Origin: Hibiscus mutabilis
Lineage: Eukaryota > Streptophyta > Magnoliopsida > Malvales > Malvaceae
NCBI GenBank assembly: GCA_019671005.1
Contig: CM033714.1
Span: forward strand, 84,063,909-84,127,908
Length of the DNA stretch: 64,000 nt
Direction of reading: 5' to 3'
The translations under genes and the position numbers were made by a program. Under the pieces are notes generated by a model. It was not told the DNA's origin, did not search any database, and saw only the letters and a program-made list of their open reading frames with translations. This document shows positions 45,225-57,541 of this stretch, piece after piece; the stretch's first letter is position 1, and each line of letters opens with the position of its first letter.

Positions 45225-47551
45225 CCGAACTAATCAATGATCGAAATCTCGTAACTTCATTAATTTTAGGAGATCGATGCCTTTGATGAAGACTAAAAAA
45301 GTTGACCCTTATATGTTGCATTGAAATACGATACCAAGTCTAAGGTACATTTTGCCCTCTAATTATACCTTTTTTTTATTAATTAGATATTTACTTTACT
45401 CGTCTTCAAAAGTTATTCAACAACTAAACTTGAAACTAATATTAATTAAAGATTTGATATTAAATATTTTATTATTTTACACTATTCAAAGCTTATGACT
45501 CTATATCAGTTAATCGTTTTTTAGTGTTTGGTGTGATTTTATGATGATATTTATTCAATTTCTATTAATTTTTTAGTAACATATATTCATCTTGCAAACA
45601 AACTGTTCGAACTCAAATATTTTAAAAATTCAGTTAACTGCTTATTACCCCAATTATGTTCTTGATCTAATGCAGAGACAAAGTATGATCGATTAGGGTT
45701 GTATGGTCCTAAAATATGGGTGTCCGACCTTTACGGACTTACCGGCAAGATACAACTTGACTTTAGGTGCGGAAGGTTTTGATCCTTTTATTCTTGGCAT
45801 TGGTAGAGGTATGAAGATTGGGCCATCACCCATCTGACTGCTTGGTCCCGTCGGTTCCTTGGGCTAACGTTGGAATTGTGCAGCCCCGATTGCTGAGATC
45901 CTTTCACCATGTTATTCTCAATGTTATGGAAATTCAGTTTTCACTAAAATTTAGGGGAAATAAAATAATGCTTCAGTCACGTATTAATATCTGATATTAC
46001 ATTCTAATCAATATAAAGAATAAAATCATTATATTTCATTCTCAAACACTTCAAAACCTAGCAGATATCTAATCCACATCAGATCCATGATTAGGTAGAA
46101 ATTTATAGTGTTCATGATTTGGTTGGGTTAAACAATCCATGTAAATAACAAGGAGTTGGTTCAAATTATAAGCAGTTTAGTATTGTTTAAGCAAATTTCG
46201 AGTTTGAGGTCTTCTGTACGTGGAAAATCTTTTTTCCGAGACTCACTCACTAAAGTTAGGTGCATGACACGAGTCAATCCGAATTAGTCAGAGCAAAGTC
46301 TTAAAAAATTACGGAGACAACAACAAAAACAACCCATGTAAATAACCTACACCAAAAAGGAAGCTGAGGCCGAAAAGTGTGGCCCCAATGTGCACATGCT
46401 CTAGATTTGAAGTAAAAGAGAATCGGAACATAGTATGTTGGAAAAAAGATTTGGTGCCCTGAATGAAATAAACCCCACAGTTTAGGCCGAGCAGTAGAGC
46501 TAAACACTACTCCTTTACAACCCAAATGATGTGGGGACTGGGGACAAGACAAAAGAGAAAGATTCTCAACAAGCGGTCTTAAATTATGAAGAAATGAATC
46601 CATGCTACTAATATATATTCAAACACCTAAAAGCATATTATGCATACCCGTAAGAATCTCCCCACCATATCCACTTTGCCCTCTATAGCTGGAAGAGACC
46701 CCATTTCTCAACTCTTCACATGCATAGATATGGATTTTCATTTTATATATAATGAATAAATAAAAAATTTACAAGTGGATAATCGTTTTATAAGGAATAA
46801 ATAAAACAATTACAACTGGATTTAGAATATTGTCATATTTTTTTATAAGGACACATCACGACATCTAAAATTTATAAATTTGTGGAATTTTTTATGGATT
46901 AATATTTGATGCATATATAGTAGGAAACTACTTTTCTACAAGCATGCATATTTGACCTAAAAAATCTAAAATTTAAAATTTTAATCTTAAATCACTAAAT
47001 CCTAAACTATGAACCATAAACCTTCAATTCTAAATTCAAAACACTAAAACATAAATCAATAAACTCAACTCTTAACCACTAAAATAAATTTATTTGTGTA
47101 AACTAAAATTTACACCGGTTAAATATTTTTATTTCATTATAATATGAAAAAATATTTTATGCACAAGCGGTGGAAAAATTCATAAGTACTTAGTTTTTAG
47201 GGTTTAAAGGTTAAGATTTAAAGTTTATTGTTAAAGTTTTAGTGTTAATGTTAGATTTTAAGGTTTGATAATAATTATCTTATATAAGATTGTTATCCAA
47301 TAAACCCATATTGAAATAAAAAAAAAATCTACAAATGAAGTTATGACAAAAAGAAAAGACATGCTAATTTCTTAATCTCGCTTTAGAACTCCTTTAATAA
47401 TTTTACTATCACTGTACCGGATAATTACGTATTATAATTATTAAATATATAGACTTGGCAAACTTGACTCGAGACCCGAAACTCGAATCGATTCACCCAA
47501 CCTGAGACTCGATATAGACTCGAACATTGTGGTCCAAATTTGACCTGAACC
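45225..47551. other. Intergenic, nothing firmly recognised
   Basis: 45640-45900 and 46300-46690 are less AT-rich and could be gene or repeat debris. 46960-47290 has words such as AAATCCTAAACTATGAACC, resembling worn telomere-like or simple repeats. 47450-47556 is rich in CCCGAA words that continue after the copia element at 58804. Confidence 0.45.
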
Positions 47552-47556
47552 CGAAC

Positions 47557-48807
47557 TATAAAACCTATGTTTGATTTTGATATAACAAAGTGTTTAAGGC
47601 CAAATTTGTAAAATTGAATAAATTTTTAAGTATTCAAAAAGTCTAACAAAATGACAAGAAATCGAACTTAAAATGCTTCTAAGTCAAAAACTTAAACCCC
47701 AAAAGTTTTCTAAGTATTTTCATACTCAAATAACCAAAAACACCCAAGTGTATCGATACATTCTTGAGTGTTTTAATACGACTTTTGACTACTGGATTTT
47801 TTTATTGCAAAATTGTACCGATACGGTTAAGCCCGTATCGATACAACCTTCATCTAAGTTTATATTTTTAGTTACGAGTATCGATACGACTTCACATGTA
47901 CCGATACAGGGTGTTAAGATTTTTAAATCTTTGCATTTAATATATGACCGTTGCCTTGTCAGTTATTGGAATCAACAATCTTCAAATTTCAGTTAACCCG
48001 TATTGATACGCCCCCTAGGCGTACTGATGCAATTTTCCTTAGAATTTTCCCTCAGATTTTAGTGAGCTAAAACCGTATCGATACGGCTATACCGTATCGA
48101 TACACCTATATTTTTTACACTATACCCGTTTCGATACCCCCTTAAGCATATCGATACTCCTTTGTACAACAACTATTTCTTCTTATGGCTGGTACCGATA
48201 CGGCTCCTCGTGTACCAATACGGTAGGTTACCAAACAACATTTGTTACGAGAAGAAAACAGCCCAACGACTCTATTGATGATCCCAACCACCCAAACAAT
48301 TAGAAATCAATGAGGTGATATAAAATCAAGTCTCCAGAGCTTCAACAACAACAAGTCAAATGCATTCAAGCAGAAATCCATCTTACTTTGAGCCTATTAG
48401 AGTCATATCCTTTATAACCTACTTGTGTTAAGCAAATTTGTAATTTTTCATTTCAAATTGGGTTGAGTGTAGTTGTATTTGGGCAAATCATTTACCTTTG
48501 AGAGGTTTTTCACTAGTTTGCCAATCTTCTTGTAAAAGAGAGTGAATTTGATCAAGCTTTGGATAGAAAGCTTTGATCTTTGTAACAGTTTCCTCCTAAG
48601 CCTAGAAAAAAGGGAAGAATTTCTTAGTGAAATTGTTTGAAATCCTTAGTGGGGAGGTAAGATAGTGGATGTAGAGCTTGTTAGAAGCTTGAACCACTAT
48701 AAATTTCTTATGTCACATTTTTTCTTATATCCTTTTGTTTCCCTTCATTTTTAAAAGTGTCAATTCACCCTCTCTTGGCCAAACCGAGTTGATTGATCAT
48801 CCTAACA
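47557..48807 (+). repeat. 5' LTR of the copia element
   Basis: 1251 bp. The first bases are TATAAAACCTATG where the 3' LTR has TGTAAAGCCTATG, so the terminal TG is mutated. It ends CATCCTAACA. It is rich in the palindrome GTATCGATAC and variants (47749-48225). Confidence 0.93.
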
Positions 48808-48809
48808 AT

Positions 48810-48821
48810 TGGTATCAGAGC
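48810..48821 (+). other. Primer binding site, initiator tRNA-Met
   Basis: TGGTATCAGAGC, two bases after the LTR: the standard plant copia primer site. Confidence 0.95.
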
Positions 48822-48893
48822 CTAGCTCATTTGAGGGATTAGCATCCACTTGAGACGATCTTAGAGGTGATTCAATCAACCGACATTCAAGCC

Positions 48894-50120
48894 ATGACGT
48901 CTACTTCTGGCTACAACTTGTACGAGTCTCAATTCGTCACCAAATTGCCCTATTTTAATGGGGATAATTATCCCTATTGGAAGAATTGCATGAAGCTCTT
49001 CATCAAATACAATGACTACCTCCTATAGGATGTAGCGGAAGACGGACCAACCATACCGGTGAAGAAAGAATGATGCTGGTTTGTTTCAAAGTCTAAGCTT
49101 GAGATGACCGATGAAGAATGGAGGTGCTTACAAGTCAATGATAAAGCTATGCGCATGCTCTTTTGTGCTCTTGGACCGAATAAGTACTCGAAGATGTCTT
49201 CTTGTACAAGTGCAAAAGAGATATGGGACAAGCTTGAGTCAACATATGAAGGCACAAATGATGTCAAAGAAACCAAGATTGGACTCCTCAACTTGAGCTA
49301 CGAGAATTTCAAGATGGAGCTTGATGAGAGCATCACCAAGATGTTCGATCGTTTCTCCGTCATCGTTAACGGTCTCAAAGGTTTTAGAGAAGTCATCCTA
49401 AAAAACAAGCTAGTCCAGAAGCTCATCTACTCCCTTCTTGAGTCATGGGATGGAAAAAGGGCTGCCATCATCGAGGCTAAGAACGTTAAAACCTTAAAGC
49501 TCGATGCTCTTATGGGATCTCTTCTAACCCATGAGATCATGAAGAAAGGAAAAGAAGATGAGAAGAATAGAGAAAAGAAGAAGGTCGAAAATAAAGAAGT
49601 AGAAAAGAAAAAGATGGGAATTGCTCTCAAAGCTTCTCAAGAAGAGTGTGATTCTAGTGAGGAGAAAGATGAAGAAATTGATATGCTAGCCAAACGATTC
49701 ACTCGGTTCATGAAGTTCAATCGAGGAAGAAAGTTCCATCGAAAATGAGGCTTCAAAAATAAGAAAAAAGAGGAGGAGAATGATCAACTAATTTTCTATG
49801 AGTGCAAGAAGCTATGGCACATAAGAACCGAATGCCTTAAACTTAAAAGGAAGAGCTTAGGGAAGAAGAAGAAGCTCAAGGCAAATGTTGCTACTTGGAG
49901 TGATGAGGAATTATCCGATGAAGATGAGCAAGAAGTTGCCAACCTTTGCCTTATAGCTCTTGAAGAAGATCCTAAGGTAACCTCTAACTCATCTTCATTT
50001 GATTTATCTTTTGATGAACTTCAAGAAGCATACGATGAGTTACAAGAGGTTTATAACGAGTTGGCTGAAAAGTTTAAGGAATCAATTTTGAAAAACAAAA
50101 AAAAACAATTTTCAATTTGA
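48894..50120 (+). pseudogene. gag of copia element, broken
   Basis: From ATG at 48894 it reads MTSTSGYNLYESQFVTKLPY and WDKLESTYEGTNDVKETKIG, the UBN2/retrotrans_gag capsid region. A lysine/glutamate-rich linker and a zinc knuckle (FYECKKLWHIRTEC) follow, in which the first Cys is Phe. In-frame stops at 49026, 49071, 49746 and 50118 disable it. Packaging protein of the particle in intact relatives. Confidence 0.9.
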
Positions 50121-51125
50121 AAAAACCAAAAAGATTCTCTTTCTAAAACCAACTCTGAACTTGAAAAGAAGGTTTTTGATTTACAACAAAAACAAAATGA
50201 TTTTGAAAATAAAAATCTTGATTTTAAACAACCTTCTTTCTAAAGTTCATGATGATCACCACAAGGAGGTGAGTGATCTTAAAGCTTCTCTAAGCAAGAT
50301 TGGGAAACAAAGTTTTGAAAAAGTAAGTTCTTCAAAACCCAACTATGTAAAGAGAATCTTCAATGGGATCAAACAAAGAGGCTTCCCAATGCCCTCATAT
50401 GGTAAGAAGGTTAGAAGTGTGTGGGTTCTTAAGAACTAATCGCTTCTAACAACATTAGTGCTCTGTCTTCTCGGATTCCCAAGGGAATCGAGATTTTGGG
50501 AGCTAATACTCATGGACCTAAAATGATTTGGGTACCAAAAACTAAGGTTTAATTCTTTGTTTGTAGGGGGCATTGCTACAAGGCCAAAACTACATGCGCA
50601 AATTCGTGGTACCTTGATAGTGGATGCTCGAGGCACATAACCGGTGACAAGAGTCAGTTCTTGGAGCTAAAACCAAAGAGTGGAGGAGTAGTGACTTTCG
50701 GTGACAACTCCAAATGCCACGTTGAAGGAATTGGTTCCATTGGTAATCATTATTCTATCCTTATAGACAATGTTTTATATGTTAACGGTCTAAAACATAA
50801 AATTTTAAGTATAAGTCAACTTTGTGATAAATGTTGCAATGTTCTTTTTTATTTAAATGGTTGCAAAATTATAAACATTAAAACTAAAAATTGTGCTTAT
50901 TGGTCATCGAATAGGAAACATATACATGATGTATTTAGATGACATTCATATTTCAAATGCATGTTTTGTTGCAAAATATAAACTTGACTCATGGTTATGG
51001 CATAGAAAACTAGGGCATGCAAACATGAGTGTTTTAGAAAAATTGGTTTCAAATGATATAGTAAGAGGTTTGCCAAAAATGAAGTTTTCTTTTGATAAAA
51101 TTTGTGATGTTTGTGCAAAAGACAA
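50121..51125 (+). pseudogene. gag-pol linker, protease and pre-integrase region of copia element
   Basis: 50161-50439 gives SKVHDDHHKEVSDLKASLSK, a coiled linker. The protease follows at about 50608: NSWYLDSGCSRHITGD, with the catalytic DSG intact. ILSISQLCDKCCNVLF and WHRKLGHANMSVLEKLVSND (HHCC zinc region) lie at 50800-51060. Frame changes occur near 50120, 50440 and 50940. Confidence 0.88.
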
Positions 51126-52049
51126 ACATAAAAGAGTTTTACAATTGATCCACATGGATCTTTTTGGCCATATTAAGACTATGAGCTTGGGTGGAAAATC
51201 ATATGCATTTGTTTTAGTTGATGATTACTCTAGATTTACTTGGGTTCTATTTTTAAGTACCAAGGATGAGACTTTAGAAAAATTCATCACGTTTTCAAAA
51301 ATTACTCAAAATGATGTTAGTCATTCTATTTCTCACATTAGAAATGACCATGGAACCGAATTTCAAAATTTAGGTTTTGAGAATTTTTGTAACTTAAATG
51401 GTATAAGCCATAATTTTTCCGCTCCTCGTACTCCTCAACAAAATGGGGTTGTTGAGAGGAAAAATCAAACTTTAGAAGAAATGGCTAGAACCATGCTTTG
51501 TGAAAATAATTTGTCAAAGTAATTTTGGGCGGAAGCCACTAATACAGCTGTTATATTGTCAACCGAGTAATGACTAGGCCAATTTTAAAGAAAACTCCTT
51601 ATGAGATTTTAAAATCCAAAAAGCCTAACATTAGCTATTTTCATCCTTTTAGATGTAAATATTTTGTTTTAAATAATGGAAAAGACAATTTGGGCAAATT
51701 TGATCCTAAAAGTGATGAAGCTATTTTCTTAGGTTATTCTTTAAATTCTAAAGCCCATCGAGTATTTAATAAAATAACTTTGGTAGTTGAAGAGTCTATT
51801 CATGTTGTTTTCGATGATAACCTTTTTTAGAGGAAGAATTCTTGTGATGATGATAATGTAAGAATTTTTGAAGCCAATGATGGTGGGCAATCATCAAAGG
51901 TAGATGAAGTTACATCCAAAGAAGAAGAAGCACAAGATCCACCTCTAGAAGCATTGAAGGACATGACTCTAGAGGAGAAGGAAATAAGCTACCCAAGGAA
52001 GTTTAACTATGTCAAAGGTGGTGGGATTTTGGGTGATCCATCCAAATGG
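51126..52049 (+). pseudogene. Integrase core and C-terminal region of copia element
   Basis: LIHMDLFGHIKTMSLGGKSY carries the first catalytic Asp, IRNDHGTEFQNLGFENFCN the second, and QQNGVVERKNQTLEEMAR the Glu. Just before it, KDKHKRVLQL lacks about 20 residues usual between the zinc region and core, a deletion at about 51135. A stop at 51520 precedes FWAEA. The GKF-type segment and FLGYS (51560-51760) follow. Confidence 0.9.
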
Positions 52050-52054
52050 GTAAC

Positions 52055-53563
52055 TATTGGGAATCGTCGGTACACCCTACGACGCATCGAAAAAATTATC
52101 TAGCATATTCCACCAGTGATCCGTGTACGAGAAACGAATTCGGGGTGAAAAGGGATGAAACGTTACCTTAAGTAAATCTAAAAAACTGTAGGGATTTAGG
52201 AGAATCCAATTCTTCTAGCACGATATCGATTCCAAGTCGTCACAACAGCGCTGCAACCTCTACGCAGTCCACCCAAATAAAATGAACAATATTTTACTTC
52301 TCTAACTGTTAGAGAAGTTTTTTTTGCAAAAGGCATATATTCGGTTGCTAGACCTTATGCCTTTATATAGCATTCAAAAACCTAATTCTAATTAAATTCA
52401 GATTCATTAAATATACAATATATTTAACCGAATATAATTAAATATGTAGAATCTGATTATACTTTAATTAGGTTTCTTTAGAGATATATATTTTAATAGT
52501 ATTTGATAATTACAATAATTATCTAGTATTAAAATATATATAAACGAGATTATCTATAATTACAATAATTATAATAACTTTGGTTTATACTTATTACGTG
52601 TACAACAAGTTTGTACACATGCTATCTAGTCGATATTTGTTCATTTCAATCATAGGGTGTGACCCTTGTAGGTTCATGTAATGTTAGCAGTAATATCTAG
52701 AATAATTCTAATATTACAAGCAATGAGTAACATCTAGCAATGCATCATTACTACCTAAGTTACAGGAAGTCATGGTTCGACATAACTTTTTTTGTGACTA
52801 ACTATTTTCATGTATTACACCCTTTTGTCCTCATATCTAGATCAGACACAAGTCATGGAATAGTCACACTTGTATAGTCCATCTAATATTTCTTGATATC
52901 TTGAGTAGACTATTATAAATGAATAACTATGATATCTCATATCAATTTATTCGAGCATGGCCATGCGTTTTCTAGTCTCACTCAATCAAGTGTCATATGA
53001 TATTACTCCTATTATGTATGAGGGACAAATCCTATCTTGATAAACCTTATTCCGCTACATAGATTGCGACATATCCAATACCAGTCTTTATAGTATAGTC
53101 AGTTATGACACACGTTTGACCACATCAAAATATGCCACTCACGATGTTGAAATAATGATGATCTCAAGTTTGAGGATCATACATGTAGTTACCACTATGA
53201 GCAATGTTGTGACTTTCACATAATAATCCAAGAAACATGCTCATAGCGGGTCAGTTCAGTATGTCATTCTCTAACACATACTTATGTATTGATTTTGACA
53301 TCTTCACGTCAATGACAACACTTTGTCATCAATCAACTATATATTAGTCTTAATATATTATTGTTGTCCATGCCCACAATAATACTCGACTAAGGACATT
53401 CAAGAATAACTATATTATTCTATGGGCTTTATTATAATTCAGTTTATTTATAAATGCATAAAATAAGACTGAAAAATAATAATGGCTTTATATTAATAAA
53501 TATGATAAAATAAGTATGTCTTTTACAACCATCTCATTATTGGTCTTTGGGCATACTTCAACA
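52055..53563 (-). mobile_element. Solo LTR (different LTR family) nested in copia pol
   Basis: The minus strand starts TGTTGAAGTATGCCCAAAGA at 53563 and ends GATTCCCAATA at 52055. GTAAC occurs directly on both sides (52050-52054, 53564-53568). Pol coding breaks off at SKWV on the left and resumes with TTRLSLKNACNVAF on the right. Length is 1509 bp and no coding is seen, so this is a solo LTR left by recombination. Confidence 0.9.
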
Positions 53564-53568
53564 GTAAC

Positions 53569-55140
53569 CACTAGACTTTCTCTTAAAAATGCTTGTAATG
53601 TTGCATTTATCTCATGCATTGAGCCTAAAAATATCAAAAAAGCATTAAAAGATGATTATTGGATATTGGCTATGCAATAAGAGTTAAACCAATTTGAGAG
53701 AAGTCAAGTTTGGACACTAGTTGATAGACACAGTAATAAGTCTACCATAAGAACTAAATGGGTTTTTAAAAACAAACTAGATGAGAGTGGTAACGTAATG
53801 AAAAAAAAGGCTAGACTTGTTGCTCAAGGTTGCACTCAAGAAGAAGGAATCAATTTTGATGAAACCTATGCACTCGTAGCTAGAACAGAAGCTATTAGGA
53901 TGCTTCTTGCATTTACATGTTATCATGAATTTAAGCTTTTTCAAATGGATGTAAAAAGTATTTTTCTAAATAGTTTTGTTAATGAAGAAGTGTATGTAGA
54001 ACAACCACCCGGTTTTGAAGATTCAAAATACCCAAACCATGTTTTTAAACTTACAAAAGCTTTATATGGTTTGAAACAAGCTCCTAGATCTTGGTATGAA
54101 AGATTATCAAACTTTTTAATTAAAAAAGATTTTGAAAAAGGAAAACTAGACACTACACTCTTCATTAAAAGAAAAGGCAAAGACATCTTAGTAGTTCAAA
54201 TTTATGTTGATGATATCATTTTTGCTCCTACTAATGAGTTACTTTTCCAAGAATTTACTAAGTTGATGCAAGGTGAATTTGAGATAAGCATGATGGGGGA
54301 GCTCTCATTTTTCTTAGGACTCCAAATCAAACAGAGAAATGATGACATCTTCATCAATCAAGCTAAGTACATCAAGGACATGTTCAAGAAGTTTGGCTTG
54401 GAGAATGTGAAACCTCAAGCCACACCATTGAGATCTTCTACAAAGCTTGATAAAGATGAAGGAGGTAAGTGCGTTGATTTAAAGCTTTATCGCTCTATGA
54501 TAGGATCTTTGCTTTATCTTACCACAAGTAGACCATATATAATGTTTAGTGTTTGCTTGTGTGCTAGATTTCAAGCTAGTCCTAAAGAGACACACCTTAT
54601 AGCCGTTAAAAGAAACTTTAGATACCTTAGAGACACACATTGTTTAGGTCTTTGGTATCCTAGAGATTCCTCCTTTGATTTGCACGCTTATTCGAATACG
54701 GATTATGGAGGTTGTAAGATAAATAGAAAGAGTACCTCTGGTACTTGTCAATTCCTATGTAGTATGCCCATATCATGGTTTTCAAAGAAACAAAATAGTG
54801 TAACATTATCTACCACCAAAGCGGAATACATATTGGCCGGAAGTATTGTGCGCAAGTCCTTTGGATAAAGCAACAACTTTTAGATTACGGATTTAATATA
54901 GTACCATCCCTCTTAAGTGTGACAACACTAGTGCCATATGTCTCACTAAGAATCTCATCCAACATTCTAAAACCAAGTACATAGAGATAAGACATCATTT
55001 CATTAGGGATCATGTCTTGAAAATGATGTTGTTCTAGAATATGTAGACACCTTGAACCAATTAGCAGATATCTTCACTAAACCCTTAGATAAAGAGCGTT
55101 TTGGTCTCTTAGGAGAGAGTTAGGTTTAACTACTCTACCA
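53569..55140 (+). pseudogene. Reverse transcriptase and RNase H of copia element
   Basis: 53798-54868 is open: KKARLVAQGCTQEEGINFDE, then MDVKSIFLNSFVNEEVYVEQ, LYGLKQAPRSWYERL, catalytic YVDD at about 54207, GLQIKQ, and RNase H with DYGGCKINRKSTSGTCQFL and STTKAEYILA. Upstream RT start (53640-53797) has a stop after ILAMQ. RNase H runs on with frameshifts to about 55130 (QHSKTKYIEIRHHFIRDHV). Confidence 0.95.
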
Positions 55141-55591
55141 TGAACCTTAGAGCCTTTTTAGTGTCTAAAATTGCTTGAATTTGGTTGATTGCTTTGCTTA
55201 TGCGTTTTTGCTCTTATAAGCATCTATGCTTGTTGCTAGGGGAGTATGTATATTTTTTTCATACATGATGTTCACATATCATACACATGTATTTTGATTC
55301 AAGTAAAATCAATTTTTTGAGCACCTTAAAATAAAAAATGACATTTTTGGCTCAAGAGTACCAATATGGGATAATGTGTATTGGTACGGGTATCATGAGA
55401 CAGTTTTAGTACATGTTAACTTGTACCGGTATGAGGTCACGTATCGAAATAGCTAAAAACTGTTTCAGTACAATGTTTCGATAAGCACATGTAGTGTACC
55501 GATACGCGTAGCCGCTAGAGAATTAAATGAGTCTTTAAAGGGGGTTTTTACTTTAATTAAAACACTCCAAATCCTAGATACAATTTTCATC

Positions 55592-55598
55592 TATAAAA
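55592..55598 (+). promoter_or_regulatory. TATA-like box before the extra region
   Basis: TATAAAA in CATCTATAAAAACCTCTC, followed by a CT-rich leader-like stretch with CACACAATTCTTC about 35 bp downstream. It lies 480 bp before the ATG at 56069. Confidence 0.45.
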
Positions 55599-55735
55599 AC
55601 CTCTCAAACCCTCTTGTTTTTTCACACAATTCTTCAAAACTTCTAAGGCCTTTTGGGTTATTCATCAAACCCTAGCGAAATCATCAAGATTTGTGCATGA
55701 TCATCTCCTAATTCATCCATAATCTCATATTCTAG

Positions 55736-57179
55736 GTATAAACTTCTTTTCTTTATTTCTTAATTTCGCTCTTATTTATACACTATTTTCATTTCAAATT
55801 TATATATTTAATATGTATATGAACTGTTTTTCAACAATTTTGTAAAAACTTTTTCAAATCTGAATTTTTTTTGTTCGAATATAAAATTATATCGTATATT
55901 TTTCAACTCTGTTTTTTAATTTTCTTTTTACCAAAAATTCTTTTTAAACTTGTATATAATTTTAAACTATACGGTATAGGTTTTTACAATACATTGATCA
56001 TTGGATTGTTCATGGTGATTTATGCATACATATTTTTTTGTGGTTTAATTTTGATTTCAGATCTTGTTATGACACCTAAGAAACGAGCAAGAAGAGAATT
56101 AGGACAATCATCCAATACCAATTCCGACAACGATGGTACCAAACCAAACCTCACCTATATCTTTCAAGGTTATAAAATTTGTCGTGGGCATATTGTTTCA
56201 ATCCTTTTTTGTCTTCCAAAAGATTTCAATTTAAATACCTTGAGCTAATGCATCAATGGAGGTTTATGCCTTTTTTAAGCATACCCAAGATTTTATACTG
56301 AAACCTTGTTTTTATCTTTTATTCCAATGCCCAGTGTATTTATAACCAAGATATATCCGAGGTTGTTGCTATTGAATCTTATTTCATGGGAAATACATTT
56401 CAAATTGATTCTTCGATTTTAGCAGATGTTTTTGGTTTTGAGGATGCGGGTATTGATAATAAGGACTCGTTGGGATATGTTCTTGGTGGCTCCGTGACCG
56501 TGCTTGATGCTCATGATCCCATCCTTCACCTTATGATCACTTGGTGGTTTTGCCTATCCGGTGGAAAATTCTCAACAATCCACCAAGTCGATGACTTTTG
56601 AATTCGTTGCTTTCGTGAGGGTAAGCGTTTGAACCTTGCTCAAATTATGTTTGCCAAAATAGTCCTCATTGTGCAAAATCGCCATACAACTCTTGTTTTA
56701 TCCTTCACCTATGGCACCACTTTGAGCTACTTGTTCCACAAGTTGGAGATTGATTGTTCTCATGATGTTACCGAACCTCTCACCGAAACGATTGATGAGT
56801 GCTCTCTCCATCGTGCAAAGTTTTCATATTATAATAGAGAATAGATCCGTGTCGCGGATCTCCCTCAAGGTGCTCAACCCGATCCGGCGGCAGCTCTTCA
56901 AGTTCCTCAAGCTCCGATAGCCCAATCTTCCCTTGATGCTCTCGTGCTTATCTCGACGAGAAATTTTTATCTTTGGACACTACCATGAACTCTGGATTTG
57001 CCGCTATTGACACTCGTTTCACATCCTTGGAGGAGAAAGTTGCTTCTATTGAGAATCGCCAAGCTTCGATGGACATATCTCTTACCACTTTTCATGGAGA
57101 ATGGCAACAATCTCTTGGAACTAATGCCAATGATGAAGATGAAGAGGATGAAGAAAAAGTTGATGAAGACGCTCATTAG
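55736..57179 (+). pseudogene. Extra coding region downstream of pol (putative-plant-transposon-protein-like), decayed
   Basis: A candidate intron (55736-56060; AG|GTATAA...GATTTCAG) precedes ATG 56069, which opens MTPKKRARRELGQSSNTNSD. Broken pieces follow: YFMGNTFQIDSSILADVFGF (56380-56600), LNLAQIMFAKIVLIVQNRHT and LSYLFHKLEIDCSHDVTEPL (56629-56844), and MNSGFAAIDTRFTSLEEKVA with an acidic tail (56985-57179), which looks like a coiled coil. Stops at 56246, 56599 and 56842. The layout resembles plant proteins carrying a 'putative plant transposon protein' domain, which accompany some retroelements; this is from memory of the family and unconfirmed. Its role is unknown. Confidence 0.55.
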
Positions 57180-57528
57180 GCTCTTGCATCTTATGACATA
57201 TCATATCATATTAGGATTTGTTTTATGCACCTATGTCTTTGTTTTATAAACTTCTATGTTTTGCATTATTTGTTTTGGTTTATGTTCTTAGGAATTAAGT
57301 TGGATTATTAATGTTGCTTTGAATTTTAATGATATCTATGTTGTTTCTTTATGCTTGGAGTACCTTTAATGTTTATATCTTGCTTTATTTATATCTTATT
57401 GATTTTGATCTAACAAAAGGGAGAAGTAAAGAGCACTTAGATTTTTCAAAACTATATCTTTTAATCTTAAAGAAATGGGGAGTATCTTTCAAACCTGCTT
57501 AAAAATTTACTTTGGTTTTGTTGTATCA

Positions 57529-57541
57529 AAAAGGGGGAGAT
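57529..57541 (+). other. Polypurine tract of the copia element
   Basis: AAAAGGGGGAGAT directly before the 3' LTR. Confidence 0.9.

Noticed and set aside
46301..46603. 100-codon minus-strand open frame
   Set aside because: No recognisable domain, no start context, in degenerate intergenic DNA.
46960..47290. Interstitial telomere repeats
   Set aside because: Words such as AAATCCTAAACTATGAACC are too irregular to support telomere-type TTTAGGG units.
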